A DNA stretch of 64,000 nt from Nemertoderma westbladi (GCA_032718475.1 JAUCBJ010003704.1:18261-82260); one strand, 5' to 3'. Positions 1-10,840 are shown, counted from the stretch's first letter. Notes: generated by a model from the letters alone, not told the origin. Numbers and translations are program-made.

Positions 1-1829
1 TCATTTAATACAAATCCATTGTATATTGGTTTACAAATTGAATCAACTACACAAGCTTGGAGAGTTTCAATACCTTGTGAACGAAGTTTTACATTAACCT
101 GCACTATTTCACATGTCAATGGCATTGATGTATTTCCAAACCCACTTATGTTAACCTCTTCACTGCCTATGACCTGTAATCTGTACTGATTCACAACTGA
201 TCTGATAATATACGTTTTCTGACTTCCACCATCAAATAAAGCATTTAAGTTGTAAGGAAGATCATTACCTTCGCAATCCAAAATTGCGGTTTGTAATAAT
301 ACATCTTCAGAGTTGGCGCAACTTTGATCCACACATTTATGGCTTATGGCGACAACAGATGTTGAAGACTTTGATTTGGTAACTAAATCTGAATTTACAT
401 TAGGTTGAGTGTTTGTTGAAGTTACTATTGGTGATTTAGATGCATTTGTTCCAGTATATACTTTATTAGGACAAATACTTGAATGGTGAGAAGTAGCTTT
501 ACAATAGTAACATCTACATGTCGCTCTACATTCCCATGTTTTGTGATTTCCCCTAATGCAAATTTTACACAGCCCCTTTTCTTCTAATGAATTTCGTCGG
601 AGTATATTATCTTGAACTATTCGGCAATTGTCTGAATAATGATTCTGGTTACAATAAACACATGTTATTACAAATGGTTGGCTTGATGATGATGAGTTTT
701 GTAATCTAGGTTGAGGTTGTGATGAATTTGGGGTACTATTTGTTGCTTTATTCTGTTTATAGGATGAATTGTAAATAGTTTTCCCAGATTTCGAGTGTGA
801 TGGAGCCACAAGAGAAGCAATAGCTGGCTGATTTATTGGTTTTGAATACGTTGGTACCGCTTGTTTTTCTTTGCTTGATGACCATTTACTTCTTTGTGAA
901 TCTTGTCTTATTAAGCTGAGAGATTCCTCAGCCAATGCAAATTTTTGCAATTTTGTTATTAGCCAATCTAAATCAGTAATTGAACGTTTTTCTGCCAGCA
1001 ATTTCAACATTATAGTATCACTAACCCCAGCTGTTATATCAGGAATGACTACACGTTGATATTCGACCGGCGAAATTCCCAAAGCCTCTAATGCTCTTAC
1101 ATGTGTCAAACATTTATCACTTATATCCCTAAGTTTTGTTGTAGATCGACCAATTTTCCTTATCTCTTCGATATGTGCAGAAATTATTGCCTCCTTATCT
1201 CCATAGCGGGTAGTTAATAGCTGCATTGCTACATAATAATTTCCTTCATTAATTGGTAGACCTGCCACTACTGCTTTGGCCGGTCCTTTCAAGCTTTCCA
1301 ATAAATACTGGAATTTGATTATGTTAGGAAGTTTGGAATCTTCCACAGCAGCTGTAAAAGCATTTTTCCACCCTTCATAATTTAACAAATTTCCATCAAA
1401 AGTAGGTGGCGCCAATTTTGGCAAAACTTGTTGTGCCAAAAGACGAGAGTCAAAATATGATTGTTGAGTTTGTACCACTGATGATAGGTCTGCCATAGCA
1501 GCTGCATTGCTGTCATTAAGATTTACACTCACACTTGCTGGTACTATTATTGGCTCTATCTGTTTTATTAATGAGCGAATAGCAGTCTCATAATCCCCAG
1601 CTACTGCAACATCATTCTCAAATTCTTGGGTTTCTGGGTCAAGATGTCCCCAAATGTCCTCATTTATGGCGTCTAGGCGCGGTAAAAGGAGTCCGAGTCT
1701 GTCTAAAGTAATTCGATTTGTCTCTATTGTGTCATCAGGGTTAAATTTGTTTCTAATTGTTGTTACAGTGGATCTCAGCCCACTGCGTTTGCGTTTTAGT
1801 TTCACCAATTCATTTATTTGTGTAGCCAT
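1..1829 (-). CDS. gag: BEL/Pao gag-protease polyprotein, N-terminal part (runs off window)
   Basis: The start codon at 1829-1827 opens with MATQINELVKLKRKR and the frame stays open to base 1. Residues about 135-285 form the DUF1759 capsid-like domain (LPKLAPPTFDGN, then LLESLKGPAKAVV and LLTTRYGDKEAI). Residues about 388-455 carry several Cys/His clusters (CVYCNQNHYSDNC, CKICIRGNHKTWEC, CYYCKATSHHSSIC), the nucleocapsid knuckles. Near residue 533 is LFDGGSQKTYI, the position of the retropepsin active site, but it reads D-G-G instead of the usual D-S/T-G. The rest of protease, reverse transcriptase and integrase would follow outside the window. The family call is secure; whether the protease works is doubtful. 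Confidence 0.88.
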   Translation of the reverse strand, partial: MATQINELVKLKRKRSGLRSTVTTIRNKFNPDDTIETNRITLDRLGLLLPRLDAINEDIWGHLDPETQEFENDVAVAGDYETAIRSLIKQIEPIIVPASVSVNLNDSNAAAMADLSSVVQTQQSYFDSRLLAQQVLPKLAPPTFDGNLLNYEGWKNAFTAAVEDSKLPNIIKFQYLLESLKGPAKAVVAGLPINEGNYYVAMQLLTTRYGDKEAIISAHIEEIRKIGRSTTKLRDISDKCLTHVRALEALGISPVEYQRVVIPDITAGVSDTIMLKLLAEKRSITDLDWLITKLQKFALAEESLSLIRQDSQRSKWSSSKEKQAVPTYSKPINQPAIASLVAPSHSKSGKTIYNSSYKQNKATNSTPNSSQPQPRLQNSSSSSQPFVITCVYCNQNHYSDNCRIVQDNILRRNSLEEKGLCKICIRGNHKTWECRATCRCYYCKATSHHSSICPNKVYTGTNASKSPIVTSTNTQPNVNSDLVTKSKSSTSVVAISHKCVDQSCANSEDVLLQTAILDCEGNDLPYNLNALFDGGSQKTYIIRSVVNQYRLQVIGSEEVNISGFGNTSMPLTCEIVQVNVKLRSQGIETLQACVVDSICKPIYNGFVLN

Positions 1830-2479
1830 TATTCTGTGTCTTCCTTTCCTAGCTAGCTAGCTGCCTATGGCTGTATGGTAGGTATAGCAGTGTATAGGTA
1901 TGTTTTAAATTTAGTAATGAACCGGTCCTATGATCAGTTCTGCTGTGTCTCATTAATTAAATTTGCAACCATTCTCATTTTTCAGCATTGATTTGTGATT
2001 GATAATTTGATGAATGTAAATTGCTAGTATAATGCTGAAACAATCAGACAATAGTTACCAGTCACCAGTCTAACTGCAATAGGCCTGGTAGCCTGGGCGT
2101 GTCCCAGTATAAGCTACTCTCATATAAATTAGTGAATAATTAATATTGATTACACACCGCACTGTCAGTGTCAGACTGGCCTCTCAATCATGGGAGCCTG
2201 GCCTGATGTACGGTACATCCAGACAGCTGTACTTTCAATAAAAGCCGAAATTGCAGGGATACCTTACCCTTACAGCCTTTAGCACTTAGGCCTAACTGCC
2301 TAATCAAAGTTCAGAAGTCAATGAAATTGCAGCAATACTGGAATGAGGAATAACACACCGGTACAAACTTATTCTTGTTTCAGCCGACGTTTCTAAATAC
2401 TGGAATAGAACATAGAAACTCACCATCAGTCCAAGTCTTTACTCTTTACTTTGTCTTTACTTGTCCGTACCGGTAGCCT

Positions 2480-2497
2480 TCCCCTTATCGGGCGCCA
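2480..2497 (-). other. Primer-binding site of element E
   Basis: The minus strand reads TGGCGCCCGATAAGGGG immediately after the LTR ends in CA. A TGG start complementary to a tRNA 3' CCA, directly abutting the LTR, is the standard position for priming minus-strand DNA synthesis. Which tRNA is used was not determined. Confidence 0.65.
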
Positions 2498-2797
2498 TGT
2501 CATGGATATTAAGTGCAGAAGTATGATTATAACTGTATAAGATATGCTGATTGCTGATATGACATTACAGCTGACAGCAGGACAGCATTATGACTGTATG
2601 ATATATCCATATAAGTTCCTATATCAAGGTTCAGACTTCTGACAAATGATAATAATGAATATTTACATAAACATAAAGTTATATTAATCCTTTAATCTTT
2701 ATAGGTAGATGTACCCATTCACCCAAAAACACTGATTATGATTACTGAATGTGAATATACTTAATTTGAATTATAATGAATACAAACATTATTAACA
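2498..2797 (-). repeat. 5' LTR of element E
   Basis: On the minus strand this 300-bp block begins TGTTAATAATG and ends CCATGACA, the expected TG...CA ends of an LTR, and a tRNA-type primer site TGGCGCC follows at once. The partner LTR is outside the window, so the outer boundary at 2797 is inferred from the TG start and from the abrupt change into the piggyBac-like frame beyond it. The adjacent bases gttag (2798-2802) are the candidate target duplication, which cannot be checked here. Confidence 0.6.
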
Positions 2798-2805
2798 GTT
2801 AGGTC

Positions 2806-3048
2806 CTATATAGACCAATGATAGAGGGTTTCTATCACATTTCCATAACCAACACTGGTTCCAGTAGGAAGGCCCAAATCTATAGGATCAGAATCGGAAG
2901 ATTCTGAGTCAGAACAATTATCTGCATGTTCATCATCAGTCGATTCGATGTCGGATACTTCGTCATCTGACTCGGAAGAACTGTCATCGATATCGAAGCC
3001 AAGTCGTTTCAGTGGTTTCGGGTCCCTCTTTGGATAAGAGCGTTTCAT
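2806..3048 (-). pseudogene. N-terminal fragment of a probable piggyBac transposase
   Basis: This 80-codon frame begins MKRSYPKRDPKPLKRLGFD and continues into a Ser/Asp/Glu-rich stretch (SSSESDDEVSDIESTDDE). An acidic, disordered N-terminus ahead of the catalytic core is usual in piggyBac transposases. The DDD catalytic core is absent: the frame ends just before the LTR of element E. The assignment rests mainly on the TTAA-flanked terminus, because the residues alone are low-complexity. It is presumably non-functional. Confidence 0.45.
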
Positions 3049-3302
3049 AATGTCTCTCTACCTACATTCTACACCTCGCTCTACATAGGCTACACTGCGA
3101 TTGCACTGTAAATGTAAACGTCGCTACTGTTCCTACTGCATACTACAATACAGCAATACTGCATAGATACAGACAGTTATTAAAATTATTACACATTTGA
3201 ATTTCCCGCCAGATGTAAGCGCTGAAGGGCTCTGTACATTTAAATAATGTTCCTGCTAGGGCTCTGACATCTGATAGGATGCTAAGAATAAGAGAAACAT
3301 CA

Positions 3303-3357
3303 TGACCTACCATGTAGGTCATAGAGCCCTATTGTGTGACCTACCATGTAGGTCACA
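3303..3357. repeat. Paired 19-23 bp palindromes, subterminal in the piggyBac-like end
   Basis: tgacctaccatgtaggtca occurs at 3303-3321 and, extended to tgtgacctaccatgtaggtcaca, at 3335-3357, with 13 bp between them. Each is a near-perfect dyad. Subterminal repeats commonly bind transposase in this family, so that is the likely role, but it is inferred from position only. Confidence 0.7.
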
Positions 3358-3501
3358 GGCGTCAAAGGGTTAATTTGGTTGAACAAATGGTTGATTACTG
3401 CAGACTGCTACCGGAATATTGGATGGAGTGAGTAAAACGGAATAGGTGATTTTAATTAGATCGGATTTTAATCAACCTTGATTTAACCCATCTGTCCCGG
3501 G

Positions 3502-3760
3502 CTATTTTACAACGTAATTGGCCCGGGGGGGGGGGGGGGGGGTCATTTTAGATCTTGGCTCAAAAATTACAATTTTGATGGTACAAGCTCGCTGGTCACG
3601 ATAAAACTTGTTTAAAATATTTTCTGGCGATGCAACCATCATTTTTGGTGCTATTTTGGTCCCCCAGGACGAAACGTAAGTAAAAAATGTTAAACTAAAC
3701 AATTTTGTGTTTGTTTTGATAATTCTGAATGTATACGGGTTTTCGAGGACGCTGATCGGT
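3502..3760. repeat. Dispersed repeat, copy 1 (with G18 run)
   Basis: The block contains acgtaattggcccgggg, then a G run (3525-3542), then tttagatcttggctcaaaaattac and later gggttttcgaggacgctgatc. The same string order recurs at 6335-6445 on the same strand. No coding capacity or termini were found, so this is an unclassified interspersed repeat. Confidence 0.6.
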
Positions 3761-3880
3761 GAAACTATCTCATGATCGATCTCACGATGAAACTAGTTAA
3801 AAATATTTATGGTAATTCTTACAGCCTATAATAATTCAGGAAAATCGGCTGATTATAACAAAATCAAACCAGCTATTTAG

Positions 3881-4120
3881 TATAAAAGTATACAGGAAGT
3901 AGGACAGTACTGGTGGTCTGGTATTGCTACCAGTAGTATACTAAGGTTGAATTGAATTGCCGACCTATTGTCTGTTAGTTGCTTCTTGCTGCTACCCGTA
4001 CATAAAAGTATACAGGAAGTAGGACAGTACTGGTGGTCTGGTATTGCTACCAGTAGTATACTAAGGTTGAATTGAATTGCCGACCTATTGTCTGTTAGTT
4101 GCTTGTTGCTGCTACCTGTA
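3881..4120. repeat. Two tandem copies of a 120-bp unit
   Basis: Bases 3881-4000 and 4001-4120 are nearly identical (a few substitutions). The unit contains aagtatacaggaagtagg and ggttgaattgaattgcc. The duplication creates a repetitive open frame on the minus strand that has no other sign of being coding. Confidence 0.9.
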
Positions 4121-5263
4121 CTAAACATTAAACCGAAAGTAAATGAACTAAACATTGAAAATATATAAATAACTTGCAGGTAATGTAATAGAGGTGTAGT
4201 GTGTAGTGGTATCGGTATGATGTTCACTGTTGACAGCAAGTAATACCAGAACACCCAGTAATATAAATGGACAGAAATCTGTTTAGAATAAGATTCAAGT
4301 GACTGTGTGTTCTTTTGGTTTAATAATTACACAAAAGTTTTTGTATTAGTCCACAATGAAAATATATTCGTCCAATTGCGGACCTTTTCTCACTTTTTGG
4401 GGGGTGCAGCTGCACCCCTTGCACCCCATTGGCGCCGGCCATGGAATTCACACACCGTCAATCGATGATATGCTAGGGGAATCCAGGTTCTTAAGTCAGA
4501 TTTTGGTTTTTATAGATTTAACTTACAATCACAATATACTTTATCAACTGGAGATTCCGGACTTAAGGTTGGAATGCTCGATCCTCCATCCTAGCTCGTA
4601 CCTCGTATATAAATTAATGTTTGCTGAGGTTGGCGCGACAACCACAGATAAATTTCAAGTTGAGTTTCGTTGTCAAAAGTTATTCAACTAAAGCTGTAAA
4701 GTCTTCATTACTTCACTATAGGCCTTGTAGAGTGCAGCTGTTATGTGATATGCTCTCATCTAAAGTTATGTGCTATTATTACAATAACTCGCTGTAATTT
4801 TGAAATGGAATAAACAATTTATTAATTAAACGCGATGGAACTTTAAAACCGTTTTCAGATTTGAAATCCCATTTAAATTGAAAAGCTGACGCAACGAAAA
4901 ACTCAAAAACTGTGTCACTTATGAGGCGTAGACTTTACGGACCGATACATTAAAGGAAACGACGGTGAATTAATTAGAAAAGGGTAACTCATTATCACAA
5001 TATATAATATATTATATATACAAATAAATTATGCAAATTTATAGAAAAATAATAACTCGTACAAAAACAATTTTACGGGAGTGATGCATTTGTAAAATAA
5101 TGTGCGTACACTGGGCAGGGAGTAGGGATGCTATATGCAGGTAGAAGCTGGGTAAGGGATGGTAGATAGATAGGTAAGGTAGATAGGCCGCATCCAGTAG
5201 AATAAAAATAAGAGTTAGGAGGAATTGAAGGTAGCGATCAAATGGAATAAATACGCTTTAAAC
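4121..5263. other. Gene-free stretch 3' of PACRGL
   Basis: AT-rich sequence with a short alternating AT tract near 5001-5020. A C-rich patch near 4400-4440 (ggggtgcagctgcacccc) is a small inverted repeat that might be a decayed DNA-transposon end, but no partner was found. No exon, RNA gene or complete element was seen. Confidence 0.5.
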
Positions 5264-5509
5264 TTAAACATCAACCTGTGTGAACGTTGGTATTTTATCC
5301 TTTATTATCGGTAAAGAGAGTTTGCCCCCATTATCTGCGAGACAACCAATAGTGTCCCAAACCTGGGAGCGTCGGTTGCCCTTGGTTACGTGGCTTGCGA
5401 GCGGCTGTAACAACGGTTTTAGGTAGCGGTTTAGGTTGGGACCGACAACCGTAGATAACTGATTGAGAGCCGATAGTCCAGCGAGAAACACAGAGTCATT
5501 CTTGGAAGC
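5264..5509 (-). CDS. PACRGL: PACRGL, last coding exon
   Basis: PACRGL is the PACRG-like protein; its relative PACRG is a ciliary microtubule inner protein built of helical repeats, and the function of PACRGL itself is less clear. The minus strand shows a good acceptor (ttctgttcctcag) just before GCT at 5509, then 81 codons and a stop. Recognisable features are the segment LAGLSALNQLSTVVGPNLN and the C-terminal LPIIKDKIPTFTQVDV, matching the family's conserved 'GLNALVQLS..VGP.LN' and 'IIKSKIPTY' blocks. The exon starts in phase 0 and follows the exon at 5950-5816 without changing the family's expected spacing. It looks intact. The assignment is from recognition of the family, not a search. Confidence 0.85.
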   Translation of the reverse strand, partial: ASKNDSVFLAGLSALNQLSTVVGPNLNRYLKPLLQPLASHVTKGNRRSQVWDTIGCLADNGGKLSLPIIKDKIPTFTQVDV

Positions 5510-5815
5510 CTGAGGAACAGAAAGTAATTACTATATAAAAAAAAACAATAAGACACCTACACTCTCTCTCTAAATTAGAATATTATAAACCGAAGATACA
5601 CTTCTAAATAAAATGTTTTTTTAATGATATATCACCCACGTACGTACATGAATCTGGGACCAAATAGAAGCCAACGCCCAATGGTTTGATGGTGAATTCA
5701 AAAGATTCCCTATATTTTGCTGTATATTTCCCTTTTCAAATAAACTACAACTTTGTGGCAAAATTTACTTTTATAGGGAACTTATATGACACCAGTGGTA
5801 GTTATGGCAACTAAC

Positions 5816-5950
5816 CAACGCGGCTCGGATTGGTGGAATCAATTTATCGAGAATTGGAGTGGCTTTCTCATTGGCGTCTGATTGGTTCAATAATTCGCTG
5901 ACTCCAGTCCTAGCAACGAACGTGTACGGATGTCTTGTCTCTGACAACCC
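5816..5950 (-). CDS. PACRGL: PACRGL, internal coding exon
   Basis: This 135-nt exon lies between a good acceptor (ttatctttcag before GGG at 5950) and a plausible donor (TTG then gttagt at 5815). It encodes 45 residues beginning GLSETRHPYTFVARTGVSEL and ending LIPPIRAAL. The 'GL.ET.HPY.F' and 'LIP.....AAL' segments are hallmarks of PACRGL. Both ends are phase 0, so it joins directly to the last exon. Exons coding for the preceding family segment (the 'IP..L.HG..KH.L.W' region) were not found in the 6.8 kb up to the next recognised exon. Confidence 0.85.
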
Positions 5951-6334
5951 CTGAAAGATAAACAACTATTGAGTAATAATGTAATAGTTTTTGAAACAGA
6001 AACACGACATTACACACTAATTACATGATCGATATTAAATAAACCACAAATAAAGCTGAGATAACCGCACTTTGGGACGTTTCTCGACTGCAATTCAGCT
6101 GCATACCGAGTGTTGTCTGAATGGGAATCATATCAGAGTAGAGATATTTGTGTGCTAAAGTTCCAGGTCTGGCATTCAGTTAGTGACCAATGAAGAATCT
6201 AGTGACTCATTTTTTGTGAAATAAATACTAGTAAGAATTTTTAAAATTTCGAAAGCCAACTTTACTAATGAGATCGATCAGCATTGGTGATTTTTCCGGA
6301 AGCAGGAAAGCCCTATCTGGCCACGTGGCGAGGT

Positions 6335-6445
6335 CTATTTTTACTACGTAATTGGCCCGGGGTGTGGTCTTTATAAATTGTTTAGATCTTGGCAGAAAAA
6401 TAAAAATTTTGAATGTAAGGGTTTTCGGGGTCACTGATCCAAAGA
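6335..6445. repeat. Dispersed repeat, copy 2
   Basis: Contains ctacgtaattggcccgggg, then tttagatcttggcagaaaaata, then gggttttcggggtcactgatcc, in the same order and strand as the copy near 3502-3760 but without the long G run. Lies in the PACRGL intron. Confidence 0.55.
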
Positions 6446-6744
6446 TTTGCCAGAACCAAGTGAAGCCATTGGTTAATTTAGCCAACCAATAAAAAATCGG
6501 AATGCTGGGTTTTGGAATGAAGCATGTGCTAAAAACATGTGAGATACACGGTTTTGGCAATTTCAAAAACCTATTTCATCTTCTTCAAATGCTTAGAAAT
6601 TTTACTGACAGACGCGGAACAGACACATGCAGAACATTCCATTTTACAGACAGACGCATTCCTGAGTCAGATGATATATAAAACTCGATTTTTTCCAAAT
6701 TTGGAGATATTGGTTTTGCAATGAAAGAGCCGAGGTGCACATAC

Positions 6745-6885
6745 ACACATTGCAGGGACTGGCATCGAATCGAATCGAAAGCAATTTTTCGTCTTCGATT
6801 TTCCATATATTTTTTGATTCGATTTCGATTCAATTCGACTCAGGTAAAAAATGTCGACTTCGATTCGAATATTCGACCTTTGAAT
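6745..6885. repeat. CGAAT-type low-complexity tract
   Basis: Short units of cgaat/attcg in both orientations (catcgaatcgaatcgaaagc, ttcgattcgatttcgattc, cgattcgaatattcgacc). This is a simple repeat able to fold on itself. No coding sequence is apparent, and the rest of 5951-7465 holds only AT-rich intron sequence. Confidence 0.6.
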
Positions 6886-7465
6886 ATTAACTTAATTATT
6901 TGTCATTAAATATACATTATAAATTTTATTCTTAAATTGTTACTCTGAATTGGAACTTCATAAATTTAATCACAATGGTTGAAAGAGCATCGAAGTAGAA
7001 AAGGTTGGCAAGTAGGCCTAATGTAATTAGTGCAAAATCAATTCACACCTCAAAAGTTATTGTATCTTTTTAGTGTTGTGTGCACGGTGTATACCAAAAC
7101 ATAATTCAATATCCAATATTAGTTTATGTACGAAGTTAAGCGGTTCTCTAATCACGTAATAAATATTCGAGAACACTAAATTATTTAACATTGACTAAGG
7201 CAGCATCAAGAGTTGAATAGTACAATAATTTTAATTGCAGTAACCATGGAAGCAATATAGTAAAATACCAGTTAAATTTATTTTGAGTTATAATTTATTT
7301 TATTTAAAGTGTCTTCTTTTGGACATTTCGCAATAATGGCGAAATGTAATACCACACTTCCACCTCCATGGCTCGCCCCACTCACCTCGTTAAGGCGCCC
7401 ATCCCCATGGGTCGCCCGACTCACCTCGTTCAAAGCCTCCTCCACTCACACCTCCATGGCTCGCC

Positions 7466-8012
7466 CACATACACTTGCTAGTCCCGTCACTGCAAACTGG
7501 ATAATAAAGAAGCACTCATTAACCAAATGGAAATAATGCATTCTAGAATACGGTAATTGAAGTTGTTTCCATGTCATTAACTACTTTGCAGCGTTACGCC
7601 CTATAGGCCGCAACTCCTATAGGCCGTTGCGAGTAATTCACCAGAACGCCGTTAAGTTGACATAATGTAACAAAAATAAGTAGTTAACATGTCCATTCAT
7701 TTATTTGTATTATCAAATTATCTAATATTAGCTAGAACATAAAAATGTAATGTAATATAATTATTTTGCTACATTATGTCAGCGTTCTGGTGAATTACTC
7801 GCAACGCTGCAAAGTACTAGCTTGCAGCGTTGCGGCCTATAGGACGGAACGCTGCAAAGTAATCAATGACATGGATACAACTTCAATTACCGTATTCTAG
7901 AATGCACTATTTCCATTTATATTAATGCGTGCTGCTTTATTCAATAAAGCAGCACGTTTTTGCATAATGTGTGTGTCTAGTTTGAAGTGACGGGACTAGC
8001 TACTGTATGTAA
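7466..8012. mobile_element. Foldback (long inverted repeat) element, about 0.55 kb
   Basis: The left arm (about 7466-7676) and right arm (about 7745-8012) are inverted copies. Shared blocks include gctagtcccgtcac at the outer end, tgcattctagaatacggtaa, ccatgtcatt, actttgcagcgtt, ctataggccg, gagtaattcaccagaacg and tgacataatgta at the inner end. The arms are 210-270 bp long with a 70-bp loop. There is no reading frame, so it is a non-autonomous foldback or MITE-like element. The outermost bases and any target duplication could not be fixed. Confidence 0.7.
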
Positions 8013-9689
8013 ATAATTGTTTAACGTGTAAGACTGTATTCCACGTCCTATAGTAGACATTTTAGAGAAAATGAGCAAAGAAAATATGGCGACAGTCCGA
8101 CAGTGTTCACTAAAACTGAAGTGACACAGACGCGACGGTGAATAAGTTTGCTTCAGTCAACTAAAGTCAAGATGGATTAATGATTTATCACATCCATGCA
8201 GGAGATAACTTCAAATAACTTTAATTAGATTTAAATGTGTAATTAATACTGTGTGTACCTGTTAATAAATTACACTTATATTCGATATAGTAGATGATTA
8301 AAATGTTTAAATGAGCATCCATAAAATCCTTTTTTCACATATCGAACAATGATAAGGTGACATCGTAACCATAGAGCCAGAATAACACATACCACAATTT
8401 TTAAAAAAAAATTTTTTTCACCAAAATTACTCAAGATGGCGTTCTACATCTTATGTTAAAATCTCAGACTTGTATGTCAGTCCATTTAGGAGATATGGAA
8501 AACCAGAACAACCCTCACAACATATAAGTTGAAAACTGTTAGAGGTAAAACAATACATAGTACATACCACACTTTGCTCTATCATACTTTGCCAGTAAAA
8601 CCACCATTCAATAGTCGAGGAATGACGTGAGTTCTTATGTTTCTGTGATAAAATCCTAGAGGTAAAACAACACACACAGACTAGAGTTAATGTTAAATTT
8701 CAGTATGTGTTGTTTTGTCTCTTTGGAAAATAACGAAAAAAACAGTTTTTTTCATTAACAAAATTTATTCTGAATGCTAGCCAATATTATAAAATGTATC
8801 ATTGTATCTTCCCAGACCTCTGTCGAAAAAATTAGGAGACGGGATCCATATCGTGCAAGCATTTCCCATGGGTTTGTGATGAAATTTTTTTTACTAAAAC
8901 ATAGCTTTGAATGGTTAGACAATGCTAAAATCAAGATTAACTGAAATAAGATGCAGGGAGGTAGACGTACAAAATGTTATGCCAATATTTCAATATGCCC
9001 TAGGCGTAATCAATTGAATGATCGATTGATGAGTTCTGCCGGGCTTAAGATTTTGTGTGATATCTCAAGAACTACTAGCTTAGCACTTGTTTTGAAGGTA
9101 TGTACACCCACTAAATCGATGATTGCGGTTCAAATAAGCCTACAATTAACTCTGTACGACTAACAGAAGCCTTCATATCAGCAAACTCCATTATATTCTT
9201 GGCAAGCGATCAAAGGTGTCTAAAAGCTCAACTTCAGGGTGTTTGAGCTACCTCTAAATATATATCATATGTGCTCAAATTTTACTCAAGGTGTTTTTTT
9301 GATCAGAATAAAGGACTTGGGGGGGGGGGGGGGGGGGGGGTCAGAGGTGAATTTTTGCAACTTTTGAATTTTACATTGAAATAAGGACCACCCTAATATA
9401 TATCATTAATTATTACAGTATAAATGGAATTTTAAGCAAATATACATACCAAAATAATAACTTGTTACAAAAGGACATACGATATATTCATTCAGTAATC
9501 AATTACACTAGACAAAATGAAAATTATTTATAGACACGAGTATACTTCAATTAATTGTCTTAAAATTAATTATTATAAAGCATAATAAGGAATTTTAAGG
9601 ATAGGTCTATCCGAATTTTAATCAAAATACATATACAATAATAATTGTGGCAATAATAATAACGATGGTATAATAATAAAAGTACCGAA
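8013..9689. other. Gene-free PACRGL intron sequence
   Basis: AT-rich sequence with a G22 run (9319-9340). The phrase gaggtaaaacaa occurs twice (8543, 8659), suggesting a small imperfect repeat. No exon of PACRGL was recognised on the minus strand. Confidence 0.5.
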
Positions 9690-10840
9690 TAAAAACTAAC
9701 TAACACCATAGGAAGCTAAGGACAGAATCTCGTATGCCGCAGACATAACGGACTTTTGGTCCGGCGAGTTCACAGACTGGACTGGACTCAGGCTCAGACT
9801 GGGGAGAGCCACAGCCACAAATCCGTTCACCTTCAGGGATCATACGCCATCTGGCGAGCTCAACAGGAATTCGGGTTGACATGAGGCGCAGCCGGGTCCA
9901 CGCTATATGGTGAGCTTCCCGATAGACTGTGTGGGAATCTCTGTAAAATTTGTGAATGGTAAGAGATGGATTACAGTCAAGATAAAAGGATCGGCGTGTT
10001 GTAGTATATAGTGTTTATTTATTACATTGCTGCGCACTTTTGTTAGCCCAAACTTGATATGATTAGAATCAGCGAGCAAGAGTTCTTCCACCACAATACC
10101 CAAAGGGGTCCTTGACAAAATACATAGATTTAGGGCAAACAAAAGTGGTGCATGCAACTCCTCATCCTGTACTGCCTCTGCTTAATCCAATATTCTGGTG
10201 GGGGGAACCATGTTTCAACAAGGACTGTGTCAAGACATGTATTAGACCTAACACCGATAGTGGCACGCAGTAACAGTTTTGCAATGTGATTTAAGTTCCC
10301 ACCAATCCATGTATCTCCGCCATAAGTTAAAGCAGACACCATGCAAGCTCTAAATACCTTCATCTTTACCCAAAGTGGGCTATATTCATGTTTGGCCAAA
10401 AATGAGTAGTATTTCGTAATGTGTCTTTGCTTCTCACTAATTTGAGTAATTTAGGCCACCGGATTGGTTTATCGGAGAACCAAGATATATGTATTCATGG
10501 TAGTTATTAATAACTAGTAAACCATCATGGTCATAATAATTTATTACAATGTCTTCACTTCACGATCATTGGCGGATACTGACCCTATGGCCATAAATTT
10601 TGTTTTCGATCTGTTATTTACCATACCGTAATTTCTGAAAAATTCCACTAACACAAGCACCTTTTCAATGCATTTCGAACGGCTAGTAGCAATAATGACC
10701 GAATCATCCATCAGCAACAATATGTGCAATGATAACAAGAAAACTGTCTATCGTCATTGTCTTTAGAGCATGGATAAGGGGATCAATAAAGATAGTAAAT
10801 AGGAAACAACTTCCAGGGGCCCCACTGAAGTACACATTCG
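9690..10840 (-). pseudogene. LINE reverse transcriptase, C-terminal half, decayed
   Basis: Minus-strand frames read in order like the end of a non-LTR reverse transcriptase. GAPGSCFLFTIFIDPLI (near 10815-10765) is the 'G.RQG.P.S..LF' motif; LLLMDDSVIIATSR (10715-10680) is the catalytic motif with two aspartates; INRSKTKFMAI follows; then YIYLGSPIN, a thumb segment ending MVSALTYGGDTWI (10345), and a C-terminal LARWRMIPEGERICGC (9850). Frames change near 10750, 10550, 10150 and 9890, so it is a dead copy. TTATTA repeats just past its 3' end (9690-9625) may be the LINE tail. It lies in the PACRGL intron, in the same orientation as the gene. Confidence 0.8.

Larger units (their letters stand above)
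1..2797 (-). mobile_element. BEL/Pao LTR retrotransposon E, 5' portion
   Basis: Reading on the minus strand, this holds a 300-bp LTR (2797-2498), a primer-binding site directly after it, a leader of about 650 bp and a gag frame that is still open at the window edge. The gag order (DUF1759 capsid-like domain, Cys/His knuckles, aspartic protease start) is diagnostic of BEL/Pao elements. Pol and the 3' LTR must lie outside the window. The frame has no stop or frameshift over 609 codons, so this copy may be fairly young. The LTR abuts a truncated piggyBac-like reading frame, so the element seems to have inserted into that older transposon. Confidence 0.85.
2806..3369 (-). mobile_element. piggyBac-like transposon, 5' end only
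   Basis: The plus strand ends in ggcgtcaaaggg followed by TTAA (3370-3373), so the minus-strand end reads TTAA then CCCTTTGACGCC. This is the classic layout of piggyBac elements, which insert at TTAA and often begin CCCTTT. Just inside are two copies of a palindrome built on tgacctaccatgtaggtca (3303-3321 and 3335-3357). An acidic reading frame starts 320 bp in, on the correct strand. The element stops where the LTR of element E begins, so the other end is lost or outside the window. Confidence 0.6.

Noticed and set aside
3877-4254. 125-codon minus-strand frame with an internal repeat
   Set aside because: The repeat is the 120-bp tandem duplication; the length happens to be a multiple of three and nothing else suggests coding.
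4356-4691. 111-codon plus-strand frame, first considered a small gene
   Set aside because: No recognisable motif, and its start overlaps a C-rich inverted repeat typical of transposon ends.
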